64,000 nucleotides of DNA. Origin: Candidatus Villigracilis affinis. GTDB lineage: Bacteria; Chloroflexota; Anaerolineae; Anaerolineales; Villigracilaceae. Within the stretch, counting starts at the first letter, position 1; each line of letters opens with the position of its first letter. This document shows positions 7,780 to 17,195 of the stretch, piece by piece. The notes under the pieces were generated by a model. It did no database searches. It was not told the origin of the DNA and saw nothing but the letters and a program-made list of their open reading frames with translations. The translations under genes were made by a program, and so were the position numbers. The stretch lies in contig JADKEA010000001.1 in the NCBI GenBank assembly GCA_016718275.1, positions 186,001 to 250,000 on the forward strand, in the 5' to 3' direction.

Positions 7780-9279
7780 TTAATTTCTATAATTCTTCGT
7801 CTGCTTCCACGGGTTGAATGGATCAGTCTCATTTGAAACAGCGGGCTGCGCCTTTGCGCCAACGAAGACCACATCCGCAAGGGCGGCTGCGATCAAATTC
7901 TCAAATGCAGGGACTTGTTGTTCAGGAAGCAAACTTCCCAATTCCAAATTCTTCTCCACCCAGCGTGTGGACACTTTGCCCTGCGCAAAATCTTCATGCT
8001 TCAAGACCGCCTGCATGAAATCAATATTCGTCACCACGCCGTGGACAATGAACTCGTGCAAGGCGGCTTGCATACGCTGAATCGCCGCGTCCCGATTCTC
8101 AGCATGGACAATCAACTTCGCCAACAGCGGATCGTAGAAATGAGTCACATCACTGCCCGCCTTGAACCCAGAATCCACACGGATGCCTGGTCCGCGCGGT
8201 TCAAGAAATTGCAGAAGTCTGCCCGTGCTGGGTAAAAATCCATTGGACGGGTCTTCGGCATAGACGCGGCATTCGATGGCGTGTCCGTGCTGGTGGAAAT
8301 CACTTTGCGTGAAGGGGAATTTTTCTCCCGCCGCAATGCGGATCTGCCATTGGACAAGGTCAATGCCTGCGGTGAGTTCGGTGATGGGATGCTCGACCTG
8401 CAAACGAGTGTTCATTTCCAAGAAGTAAAAAGAGGAAAGAATGGGGTCAAAGATAAATTCGATGGTGCCTGCATTGTAATAATTGACGGCTTTGGCAGCA
8501 GCGACAGCGGCCTCACCCATCTTCGCGCGAATCTCGGGGGTGAGCAATGGCGATGGGGTTTCTTCGATGATCTTCTGGTGTCTGCGCTGCACGGAACATT
8601 CGCGCTCGAAAAGATGAACGAGATTTCCATGCTTATCGCCAAAGACTTGAAACTCAACATGATGCGCATCTGCGAGATATTTTTCGATGAGCAAATTTTC
8701 ATCACCAAAGGAATTAAGTGCCTCGCGCCTCGCGGATTCAATCGCTTCGCTCAATTCGCTTTCGGCATTGACCACGCGCATGCCTTTGCCGCCACCGCCC
8801 GCGGACGCTTTGATAAGCACAGGATAACCAATTTCTTTTGCGGCTTTTTTGAAATCTTCATCTGATGTCAAACCTTCAAAGCCAGGGACGGTTGGCACGC
8901 CTGACTGCTTCATCAATATTTTCGACTCGGCTTTGTCGCCCATTGCGCGGATCGAATCTGCCGAAGGGCCGATAAATGTCAGGCCAGCAGATTCAACTGT
9001 CCCTGCGAAAGAGGCGTTCTCTGAGAGGAATCCATAGCCCGGGTGAATGGCATCTGCTTTTGAGTCGAGAGCGGCGCGGATGAGTTTATCCACATTCAAA
9101 TAGGATTCTTTCGGCGCGGCATCGCCAAGCAAAATGGCCTCATCTGCAAGTTGAACGTGTTGGGCATGTTGATCCGCAGAGGAATACACGGCAACAGTTT
9201 TGATTCCAAGCTCACGGCAGGCGCGGATAATTCGTATTGCAATTTCGCCGCGATTGGCGATGAGAATTTTATTGAACAT
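7780..9279 (-). CDS. Biotin carboxylase subunit of an acyl-CoA carboxylase (MccA/AccC type)
   Basis: 499 residues with the full biotin carboxylase fold: N-terminal domain from KILIANRGEIAIRIIRACRE, an ATP-grasp domain with the glycine loop KASAGGGGKGMRVV, the RECSVQRRHQK and EMNTRLQVEHPITE active-site segments, and the C-terminal domain (GHAIECRVYAEDPSNGFLPS). It uses ATP and bicarbonate to carboxylate biotin. The C-terminus (~50 residues) is longer than in fatty-acid AccC and resembles catabolic MCC/PCC alpha chains before the carrier domain. It overlaps the epimerase gene by 11 bp and is followed after 2 bp by the carrier gene. Confidence 0.93.
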   Translation of the reverse strand: MFNKILIANRGEIAIRIIRACRELGIKTVAVYSSADQHAQHVQLADEAILLGDAAPKESYLNVDKLIRAALDSKADAIHPGYGFLSENASFAGTVESAGLTFIGPSADSIRAMGDKAESKILMKQSGVPTVPGFEGLTSDEDFKKAAKEIGYPVLIKASAGGGGKGMRVVNAESELSEAIESARREALNSFGDENLLIEKYLADAHHVEFQVFGDKHGNLVHLFERECSVQRRHQKIIEETPSPLLTPEIRAKMGEAAVAAAKAVNYYNAGTIEFIFDPILSSFYFLEMNTRLQVEHPITELTAGIDLVQWQIRIAAGEKFPFTQSDFHQHGHAIECRVYAEDPSNGFLPSTGRLLQFLEPRGPGIRVDSGFKAGSDVTHFYDPLLAKLIVHAENRDAAIQRMQAALHEFIVHGVVTNIDFMQAVLKHEDFAQGKVSTRWVEKNLELGSLLPEQQVPAFENLIAAALADVVFVGAKAQPAVSNETDPFNPWKQTKNYRN

Positions 9280-10258
9280 CGAGCAGCCTCAATAATTCCT
9301 TTTCGCGTTCGGGTTTCAAACCTGCGCGCCATTCATGATCTGAGGGGCGCGATTTTTCCCATTCAAGCGTGTCACGGATCGTTTTTTCGAGCGGCATGAA
9401 TTTCAAGCCAGCCCGAATCGCTTTTGAAATATCCACACGAGAAAGTCCCGCATCTTCCGGCGTATCGGGAACCCAAACGGGCATATCGCTCCACGGCGCA
9501 ACTTGATTTTGATTCAGGAATTCAACCGAAGCCCATTTGAAATTCGCATCACTGCCGCTGACCTGTTTACAGGTTTCGAGCATTGTACCCAAAGTCAACT
9601 CATGATCTGGACCTGTTGCGTTGAAAATACCAAACACATTTTGCTGAATGAGTTCGATAATAAAATCGGACAGGTCGCGCACATCGATGATCTGAATCGG
9701 CGCAGCAGGTTTTTCGGGCACGAGCACATCGCCGCCGCGAGCCACACGCACAGGCCAATACGTGAAGCGGTCAGTCGGATCATTCGGACCGACGATGAGG
9801 CCAGGGCGAATAATTAATGAACGGTCGCCAAAAACATCCTGCACTGCTTTTTCACACAAGGCCTTCAACGGGCCATACGACTCGCCCGTGATCTCTTCCA
9901 TCGTTTCATCTGCGATCTTTCCGACGGGGTCGCTTTCGTTGATCCCGATTTTGCCAAAGCCATCGTACACAGAAATGCTTGAGATGAAAACATAAGATTG
10001 GACTTTATCCTTCAACGCTTCGGCAGACATGCGGACGATGCGCGGGAAATATCCGCACGTATCGATGACCGCATCATACGTACCCGAAACCTGATCCAAA
10101 TCTTTTTCACGATCACCGCTGATGGTTTGAACCTGCTTAAAAAGATCAGGGTTGGTTTTGCCGCGATTGAACAAAGTCACTTCATGCCCGCGAGCCAGCG
10201 CAGACTCAACCAGATGCCTGCCCAAAAAGCGTGTGCCGCCGATGATGAGGATTTTCAT
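9269..10258 (-). CDS. NAD-dependent epimerase/reductase (extended SDR)
   Basis: 329 residues from the ATG at 10258. The Rossmann motif is right at the N-terminus (KILIIGGTRFLGRHLVE) and is followed by the extended-SDR pattern: IDTCGYFPRIVRMSAEALKD, then SSISVYDGFG as the Ser region and SYGPLKALCE as YxxxK. The closest group I recall is the CSP41/isoflavone-reductase-like set. The frame continues 93 codons upstream of 10258, but that part encodes a DUF1579 protein (separate entry), so the internal start is chosen. The start overlaps the DUF1579 stop (ATGA). Substrate unknown; its presence inside the carboxylase operon is unexplained. Confidence 0.8.
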   Translation of the reverse strand: MKILIIGGTRFLGRHLVESALARGHEVTLFNRGKTNPDLFKQVQTISGDREKDLDQVSGTYDAVIDTCGYFPRIVRMSAEALKDKVQSYVFISSISVYDGFGKIGINESDPVGKIADETMEEITGESYGPLKALCEKAVQDVFGDRSLIIRPGLIVGPNDPTDRFTYWPVRVARGGDVLVPEKPAAPIQIIDVRDLSDFIIELIQQNVFGIFNATGPDHELTLGTMLETCKQVSGSDANFKWASVEFLNQNQVAPWSDMPVWVPDTPEDAGLSRVDISKAIRAGLKFMPLEKTIRDTLEWEKSRPSDHEWRAGLKPEREKELLRLLDVQ

Positions 10259-10605
10259 TTTTTCACTCGATTCAAAATCATTTCTGTTGCCTTTGGCTTC
10301 TTCACCTTCGGGGGTGATGTTGTAGGCGGTGATGGTCAGTTGATCGCCGTCCAATTCCACTTCGGTGCGCCAGCCCCAATCTGGTCCGCCGCTGGGGTCG
10401 GGGTAACTGCCTGTGACGGCAAATCCGTTTTCTTTTTCCCTGCCGATGCAGAACATGATACCTGTGCTCGTGTGGAAGGAGTCCACCCACGAGGTTTCAA
10501 ATTGTTCGAGCGTAATGTTGTAGCCGAAGGTGAACATGCCATGCTGAGCTTCGCCTTCAATAGAGCCTTGATAAAGGTAAAGCGCGTAACGTCCTTCAAA
10601 GGCAT
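10255..10605 (-). CDS. DUF1579-family protein, interrupted by two frameshifts
   Basis: A complete DUF1579 protein can be assembled only by changing frame twice. The start is ATG at 10605 behind AAGGAGA. A shift just after the second codon gives FEGRYALYLYQGSIEGEAQ and then FETSWVDSFHTSTG and GSYPDPSGGPDWGWRTEVE. A second shift near 10284, at an AAA run, gives ATEMILNRVKK and a stop that overlaps the epimerase ATG. The two shifts have opposite sign, so the total length (351 nt) stays a multiple of three. The clean RBS, start and stop suggest an intact gene with two sequencing indels, but a recent pseudogene cannot be excluded. Function of the family is unknown. Confidence 0.65.
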
Positions 10606-10639
10606 GGGATGGTCTCCTTTTTATGTATAAAAAATTTAA

Positions 10640-10760
10640 TTATGTCATGCTGAGCGATAGCGAAGCATCTATGCGATAATGTAAGAGATCCTTCGCTACG
10701 CTCAGGATGACATAACAATAGGATTGCTTCGCCGCAAAGAACGCGGCTCGCAATGACATA
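10640..10760. repeat. Interspersed inverted repeats of the TGTCATnCTGAGCG / GCAATGACA type
   Basis: Two elements lie end to end. The first is an imperfect palindrome: the left arm at 10640-10670 contains TGTCATGCTGAGCG and TAGCGAAGCATCT, and the right arm at 10686-10715 contains AGATCCTTCGCTACG and CTCAGGATGACA. The second (10721-10760) starts GGATTGCTTCG and ends CGGCTCGCAATGACATA. Both belong to a short palindromic repeat type I recall from several bacterial phyla. No transposase is nearby. They separate the carboxyltransferase gene from the rest of the operon and could form an RNA hairpin in the message. Confidence 0.8.
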
Positions 10761-12394
10761 TCACATTCTAAACACGCCGAAGCCGCCTTCTTCTTTTGGC
10801 GAATTCAAAACGATTGATAGAGCCAACCCAAGCACTTGACGCGTTTCATCGGGGGCGATGACGCCGTCGTCCCATAATCTTGCGGAGGAGTGATAGGGAC
10901 TGCCTTCGGTTTCGTATTTCTCCAGGAGTGGACGTTTGAACTCGTCCGCTTCTTCCTGGCTGAGAGTTGGTTTGCCTTCTCGAGCGAGTTGATCTTGTTT
11001 GATGGTTAAGAGCACATTCGCGGCTTGTTCCCCGCCCATGACGGAGATGCGGGCATTGGGCCACATCCATAGGAAGCGGGAGCCGTAGGCGCGGCCTGCC
11101 ATGGCGTAGTTGCCTGCGCCGAAGGAGCCGCCGATGACGAGAGTCAATTTGGGGACGCGGGTCGTGGCAACGGCGTGAACCATCTTCGCGCCGTCTTTGG
11201 CGATGCCGCCTGTTTCGTATTCCTTGCCGACCATGAAGCCTGTGATATTTTGCAGGAACAGCAATGGGATTCCGCGCTGGTCGCAGAGTTCGATGAAGTG
11301 AGTCCCTTTGAGCGCGGACTCGCTGAACAGCACGCCGTTGTTGGCGATGATGCCGACGGGGTATCCGTGAATGCGGGCAAAGCCGCAGACGAGAGTGGTG
11401 CCGTAACGCGCTTTGAACTCGCGGAACTTGGAACCGTCCACGATGCGGGCGATGATCTCGCGGACGTCGTAGGACTCTTTGAAGGTGCGCGGCAGGACGC
11501 CGTACAATTCGTCAGGGTTGTATAAAGGTTCTTCGGGGGGAGCAACTTCCAGCGCGGAAAGATGCGAGTGAACATGTCCTCGGGGCAGAGTCTCTACGAT
11601 CGAGCGAAGAATCTCGATGGCATGATCATCATCCTCGGCGAAATGATCCGCAACACCGCTCTTGCGGGTGTGGACATCTGCGCCGCCCAATTCTTCGGCA
11701 GTGACATCCTCGCCCGTGGCGGCTTTGACGAGAGGCGGGCCGCCCAGAAAAATGGTGCCCGCGCCTTTGACAATGATGGCCTCATCGCTCATCGCAGGGA
11801 CGTACGCGCCGCCCGCGGTGCAGCTGCCCATGACGGCGGCGATCTGCGGAATGCGCTTGGCAGACATGCGCGCCTGATTGTAAAAAATGCGTCCGAAGTG
11901 ATGCGCGTCGGGGAAGACCTCATCCTGCAGCGGCAGATACGCGCCGCCCGAATCGACAAGATACAAACAGGGCAGATGATTTTCCTCGGCGACCTGCTGC
12001 GCGCGCAAATGCTTTTTGACGGTCATCGAAAAATACGAACCGCCTTTGACGGTGGCGTCGTTGGCAACGATCATCACTTCGCGGTTGGAGATCCGTCCGA
12101 TGCCTGTGACGATGCCCGCGCTGGGGCGGGGGCTTCGTTGCTTTTCGTTGTACATGGTCCTGCGGCAAGCGCGGAGAGTTCGAGGAAGGGCGCGCCAGGG
12201 TCGAGCAGACGTTCGATGCGTTCGCGCACGAAGAGCTTGCCCTGCTCTTCATGTCGCTTGCGGTATTTCTCGCCGCCGCCTTCACGGACGAGGGCAAGCC
12301 GCTTTTTCAATTCACTCGCGAGGGCGCGGTTGTGTTCTGCATTGGCTTTGAATTCGGGGGATTGCGGGTCGAGCGCGGAGGAGAGAGTTTCCAT
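10761..12394 (-). CDS. Carboxyltransferase subunit of a methylcrotonyl-CoA-type carboxylase (one frameshift)
   Basis: The N-terminal ~80 residues (METLSSALDP, then KKRLALVREGGGEKYRKRH and ERIERLLDPGAPFLELSALA) lie in one frame, and the rest (SAGIVTGIGRISNREVMIVA to EEGGFGVFRM) in another. The change falls at about 12153, and one missing base restores a 544-residue protein, the usual MccB length. The oxyanion/acyl-CoA loop GSCTAGGAYVPAMSDE and the second-half loop IGGSFGAGNYAMAGRAYG are present. It moves the carboxyl group from biotin to the acyl-CoA. The sequence style and the operon partners point to 3-methylcrotonyl-CoA; propionyl/acetyl-CoA is less likely. The frameshift is probably a sequence error. 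Confidence 0.88.
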
Positions 12395-12432
12395 TTTTAG
12401 TTTGGTAGTCCCGTGGTCGATTGGTTGGATGG

Positions 12433-12460
12433 TTACAGTAAACAGTTTTCAGTAATCAGT
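12433..12460. repeat. Degenerate heptanucleotide repeat (NNNCAGT units)
   Basis: Four consecutive 7-nt units, each ending CAGT, with the first three bases varying (TTA, AAA, TTT, AAT). They lie in the gap upstream of the carboxyltransferase start. Confidence 0.75.
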
Positions 12461-12510
12461 GTGGGGTGAGTCTAGCATAAAAAGGGGGGATGCGAAATGT
12501 TTTGAAGATG

Positions 12511-12538
12511 TAATGAGTAAAAAGTAACAAGTAAAAAG
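12511..12538. repeat. Degenerate heptanucleotide repeat (TAAAAAG units)
   Basis: Four consecutive 7-nt units of consensus TAAnAAG at 12511-12538. With the CAGT block they occupy much of the 260-bp gap between 12395 and 12654, which otherwise holds a GC-rich hairpin near 12604-12638 (CCCCCAAATACGA paired with TCGTATTTGGGGG), a possible terminator or structured element. Confidence 0.75.
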
Positions 12539-12654
12539 GACTCGGCGATGGGCTGAGTCCTTTGGTTGCGCTTCGTCCATGACGGTGGTTTCGACCCCCA
12601 TCCCCCCAAATACGAATTTACTGTCGTATTTGGGGGAGGACGGAGGGGCCGCTT

Positions 12655-15054
12655 TTATGACTCTCTCATCACGCGGGGCCTCTTCAAACGTTCCAACATG
12701 GCAACCGCTTCCTCATACGCCACCTTGTAATAATACGGCGGACCGTCACAATAGGCCAGCTTCAGCGCGGACTCGGCATATTCCTTTGCCTTGACTTTGT
12801 CCTTCTCCTGCTCCAGCGCGTATTGCGCGAGGAAGAGATTCACATCCGCCCCCTGCAACACATACCCGCTGCGCTCCGTGATCACCAGCGCCTCGGACGC
12901 TTTTTCCTGCGCGTCTTTGAAATCGCCTTGAGCGTAACGTAACCGCGCCAGGTCGAGCAGGATGTCGGCTTCATGGTCAACCAAATTGATTTGCCGACAG
13001 AGATTGAGCGCTTTGGACAGGTTTTCTTCTGCCAGAGTCAATTCGTTATTGGCGCGATATGCCGCGCCAAGCAGCCAGTAAGCGCGAACATAATCCCAGG
13101 GATGAGAATCCAGTTTTTTTCGTTTCATCTGCCAATTCAAGGGCGCGTTGGGCACATTCGATTGACGATTTTAGATTTGATTGTTTCGATTTTGGATTTT
13201 GGATTTCCTCTTGCCAAGACAAGGAAACGCAGGGCGCGGTATGACCAAATAACCTCGATTTGAATCCCTTTTTTTTTTCAAACAATTTTGCCAATCCAAT
13301 TAACCTTTTCTGCTTCTTCCCAATTCCCCGCGATAAGCACAACGCACCCAATCCTGATGACCAACGGCTTCCCAGAATTCATCCTCAATCTCGCGGCAGA
13401 GGTCAATGCTGCGGCGCAGGTTGCGCTCCGCTTCGCTCAGCGCGCCGATGACCAGTTGCTGTGTCGCCACGTTCCCCAGCCCGATGGCGAGATGTTTCTT
13501 GTCGCCCGCTTTTTCTCGCAAGGCATTTTGCATTTCAAACAGCGGAACGGCGCGGCGCGGCTGTCCGCTCAGGGAGTAGGTGTTGGCGAGTCCGTTGAGA
13601 GTCCATGCTTGGTCGCCTTCTTTTTTCAAGCGCGGCGGTTTATCTTCACCATCAAGAAATAAAGCGCGTAAAAGTTCAATCTGCAATTGATATGCGCCGA
13701 ATTGATAATAAGTTGGCTTGCTAATTCGGTCATAAAATAAATCACATGCCTCATCCAAATTCCCCGCCCTGACCATGTGATGATACAGTTCGATGACGGG
13801 CGCGAGGTCTTCCAGTTTTTCCACCTTTTCGGGTTTGGGCACGGCGTCAAAGTACGATGGCAAGACGGTGCGCGCTTTGGCCGCTTCTGGGCAGTCAAGT
13901 GGTCGTAGGCGTAATGCCGCACGATGGGGTGCATATCAAGTAGCGTTGAGATCGCCTGCGATTGCAGCGTCCGCGCTTGCGCAGGTCGAGCAAGGCTTTG
14001 TCCAGGTCGGGGCTGGGAACCTCTTTGAATGGCGCCGGCGTATTCCATCCAGCCGCGGAAAGCAGGAAATCTTGCTGAGCACCGCCCTGCTCTCGGGGGC
14101 AACTTTCCATACGCGCGTTCCAAAACGTGATGTCGTCTGGCTCTGACGTCCTCTGAAGATTTCCAGATTCCCGCCGCCGCAATATCGCCGCGCTGGCGTT
14201 CATGGTCTTCGTTGATCAAACCGACCAGCAGGCTCAAACTCAACGGGTGATAGCCGTATGGGAGAAGCAATCGCGCTGGGATGGGTCAATGTCCGCCCTC
14301 GTCCATCCTTTGACAGCGCGCCCATCCGCCCGAACGCCCGCAGCACGCGCTCAAACCCGTCCAGCATCAGCAGGACGTTCTGGCGTTCCATCTCGCGCAG
14401 CAGCGTCCTGCTGCCGGGCGCGACTCTTTGGACCTCCACGCCAAGATGTTCGAGCGTCTCGAGGAAACTCTCAAAGCCCGATCCTTTTCATAAAACACCA
14501 CCAGACCGCCGTCGGCCATTTGCCCTGATCACACCGTTGCTGCAACCATTGCCACGTCAACGCCGATTTGCCAAATCCGCCGAGGGCGCGCAACATCAGC
14601 AAGTGTCTGTGTCCCGTTCCCAGCCATTGCGTCAGCAATTTGAGTCCGGGGCCCGCCAGTAGAAGTCCAGCGAGCGCTTCAAGTAGTTGTTTCCATGCAA
14701 TCTCTGCGGTCTTTACGGACGAAACCCCAAGTCCGCATGGAGATAAAAGGATTGACGTCTTGTTGAATCCCATCTTCGCACAGGGATTAGTTTTTCTGCA
14801 ACCAGCCATAAAGCTTCAAAGAGCGACCATTCACTGTTCAGCCAATTTCGAGTTATGACCAACACAACATGTTTACTTTCTTTTGCGGCATCCTGCATAT
14901 TGAGCAATGCCATTTTCCCCGCTTCAAAATCGCGATAGTCAATACAGACTTTCAAACCAGCATCGTCAAGGCGTTGGCGCAAGGTTTTATCAGCCCACGC
15001 TTCGTCCTTGTGGCTGTATGAAATGAACACATCGTATTTGAAATCATCTGCCAT
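12655..15054 (-). pseudogene. TIR-STAND NTPase-TPR protein, decayed by multiple frameshifts
   Basis: Pieces of one ~800-residue protein appear in order in different frames. TIR domain (from 15054): KYDVFISYSHKDEAWADKTL, the DYRDFEAGK BB-loop and SEWSLFEAL with putative NADase glutamate E80. P-loop: RALGGFGKSALTWQWL near 14600. Walker B: NVLLMLDGFERVLRAF near 14350. Winged-helix part: GYHPLSLSLLVGLINEDHER near 14230, then MHPIVRHYAYDHL near 13930. TPR repeats: 13860-12655, ending ERLKRPRVMRES. At least five frame changes are needed, far more than in any neighbour, and one lies beside a heptad repeat block. This family acts as NLR-like sensors in defence or signalling. I read it as an inactivated gene; a very error-rich assembly stretch is the alternative. 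Confidence 0.8.
13160..13208. repeat. Degenerate heptanucleotide repeat inside the STAND gene
   Basis: Seven 7-nt units of consensus GATTTTG (49 nt), inside the TPR-coding part. A 49-nt insertion is not a multiple of three, so this block may itself have contributed to loss of frame. Confidence 0.75.
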
Positions 15055-15072
15055 AACCTGCCTTTATATAAC

Positions 15073-15159
15073 CGTAACCTTCAACCTGCCAACTTTCCAA
15101 CCTTCAAACCCAACGCCCCAATTGTACAACCACTTTCTACTTTCCACTTTCCACAAACC
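15073..15159. repeat. Heptanucleotide repeat blocks between Rieske and TIR-STAND genes
   Basis: Two blocks lie here. The first (about 15073-15107) is loosely TTCAACC-like. The second (15132-15159) has four clear 7-nt units of consensus ACTTTCC. They fill the ~105-bp gap between the Rieske stop and the TIR start. Confidence 0.7.
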
Positions 15160-15576
15160 TCAATTCATAAACAAAATCAAATTCCCCGCATCATTCACTT
15201 CAACGCGCAATTTTTTCAGCGGCGTGTTCGAAGGTCCGCGCGCCACGTAGCCTGCGGTATCGTATTTCGAGCCATGACATGGACATTCGTATCCGCTGTC
15301 CTTTTGCTCCACCGTGCAGCCAAGGTGCGTACACACCATGCTAAACGCCCGCCAGCCGTCGTTGTCATGGATCAACACAGCAGGGATGTGCATAAGCAGA
15401 GTACGCGACCCCGGGGGGAAATCCGTTGCGAGGCCAAGGTCATATTCAGAGGGAGGTGCGGGGTCCATGTCGAAGGATAGGAAGCGGATGAGCCCGCCCA
15501 GGCCGAGCAATCCGCTCAGACCTAACAGAGAGTTGCTTGCCAGTTTCAGAAAATCTCGTCGGGAAGGTTTTTTCAT
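15160..15576 (-). CDS. Rieske [2Fe-2S] iron-sulfur protein
   Basis: 138 residues. The N-terminus carries a twin-arginine-type signal anchor (KKPSRRDFLKLASNSLLGLS). The cluster-binding boxes CTHLGC and CPCHGSKYD hold the two Cys and two His ligands and are complete. The protein would be exported folded and sit on the outer face of the membrane, passing electrons from quinol via cytochrome b to cytochrome c. It starts 3 bp after the cytochrome gene, so the two are one operon for a cytochrome bc-type complex. Confidence 0.92.
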   Translation of the reverse strand: MKKPSRRDFLKLASNSLLGLSGLLGLGGLIRFLSFDMDPAPPSEYDLGLATDFPPGSRTLLMHIPAVLIHDNDGWRAFSMVCTHLGCTVEQKDSGYECPCHGSKYDTAGYVARGPSNTPLKKLRVEVNDAGNLILFMN

Positions 15577-15579
15577 GGT

Positions 15580-17195
15580 TTATTGAGAAATGGAAAGCGC
15601 GGTCAGCGCGATGATAATGACCGAGATGAGGATGAAGATCAATTGCACACGCTGACCGCTGCGCGGGAACCAGCGTCCAAGCTCGGTTTGTTGGATGTCT
15701 TTGAAAAGGTAGGGCATCGCGCCGATAAAGAGGATGACTCCCAAAGGCAAAAGGATTCCCAACAGGAAGGGGTCGCCCAATTTAAGTAATTGCTGCACCC
15801 ACAGGAAGAACCACGGAGCGCTTGAATCGGCATCCACGATGGTGGCTCCGCGCATCGGAGCGGCGATGGGCGCAGGCACGAGGATCGAGAAAACAATGAG
15901 GAGGACGCCGCCGAAGAACATTCCCAGAATCTCACGGCGCAATAATTCGGCACGCGTGATCCGCGCCGAGTCCTCACGTTGTCCTGCTGGCGCAGCGGCG
16001 ATGCCGCCATCACGGCGCACACGGAATAAATGCCAGATCATCACCACCGCACCCGTCAGCGAAAGCACAAAGATATGCCACGAGTAAAAGCGGATCAGCG
16101 CAGCGGGTCCAGGCTCACTGCCGCCAAGCACGAATTCATAAAGTTGATTTCCAATCCATGGAATGGATTTGAGCAGATTCGTCCCCGCAGTCAATGCCCA
16201 GCGGATGCCCTCGTCCCAGCGCAGGACGTAGCCGGTGAAATCCAGCAACAGGATGAAGACGGTGTCGGGATGTAATAGAACATTTCCAGCAAACCGGTCA
16301 GCACCAAAACCAGCGAAAGGAAAACTGCGGCTCCGCCTGCGCCCAATGTGTATCGCCAGCGCGCCTGCATGGCGGGAATCGTCGGGGGATGTAAATGGGC
16401 GAAGAAACTCGGTCGGGCCGCTGAACCAGGTATCGGGTTGGATATCGATGCGTTTTCATTTCCAGCAAATGCATCACGGGCGACCAATCCGATCATGGCG
16501 AAAATCACTGTCCCCAAAAAAATAAAAATAGCGGTGTTCGTGTTTTGCGGGGTTGTCACCTTTCGATGAACAGGCACAGCCGAGGCATTGGTTTCATTTA
16601 ACACCAGGCCATCGGGCAGGCTGCCTTTCAACTTTAACAGATACGCAGTGACCTGCCACGCTTTTTCAGGGCCAAGCGAGCGCGGATTCCACCACGGCAT
16701 CATCTCAACCACATAATCATACAATTGCTGCGCATTTTGAAAACGTCCCAACGAACCCGCCATGCTCAACGCGGGGAAGACAAGTGTTTTCGGAATCTCG
16801 AACCCATGCGGCGGATGATCTTTGCCATGACAACCCGATTGCCAGCAATTGCCGTCTTCCTTATAAGCGCCCAGCCGCCATTCATCTGTGAGTCCCTGAC
16901 CGCGATCTCCATGACAGGCAATACAAACGCCCCAGAAAATCAACTGGCCTTCATCGACCTGCGAAAGAATCGCGGGGACGTTGGGACGATCCAAACGGCT
17001 TGCATCGAAAGTTGGCGTTGGGCTGGGCGAAATCGTTGGCGTCATGCCAACTTGAATGGATCGAGAGGCATTCACGCTATCCGTCAAAAGGAGACCTGTG
17101 CTCAACAGCAGGGCAATTCCAGTTGCGATCAAAATAAGACGCGCAAATCTCATGGGATGTTGTTTATTTTTATGATGTGAGGTGGGCTGCATCAT
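15580..17195 (-). CDS. Cytochrome c-cytochrome b fusion, with a frameshift and lost helix B
   Basis: The N-terminal part has a membrane anchor (LILIATGIALLLSTGLLLT), a Pro/Thr linker and a cytochrome c domain with CIACH, plus a CX4CH sequence CWQSGCH. A second helix (TAIFIFLGTVIFAMIGLVA) leads into cytochrome b (RWRYTLGAGGAAVFLSL, GLLEMFYYIPTP). Near 16262 the frame changes and continues as FILLLDFTGYVLRWDEG. The b-type helix with the first heme-ligand histidines, normally ~65 residues between these points, is absent. Helix D (RFYSWHIFVL..VMIWHLFRVR) keeps its two histidines. The ATG pair at 17195 is preferred over an upstream ATG. As sequenced it could not bind both b hemes normally. Confidence 0.8.

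Noticed and set aside
10259..10537. Natural fusion of a DUF1579 domain to the epimerase
   Set aside because: The true DUF1579 end (ATEMILNRVKK, stop) is found one frame away and overlaps the epimerase ATG, so the fusion is a product of a frameshift.
10640..10760. Insertion sequence
   Set aside because: Only ~120 bp, no transposase and no target-site duplication.
12433..12538. CRISPR-like array
   Set aside because: The units are only 7 nt with no spacers and no cas genes are present.
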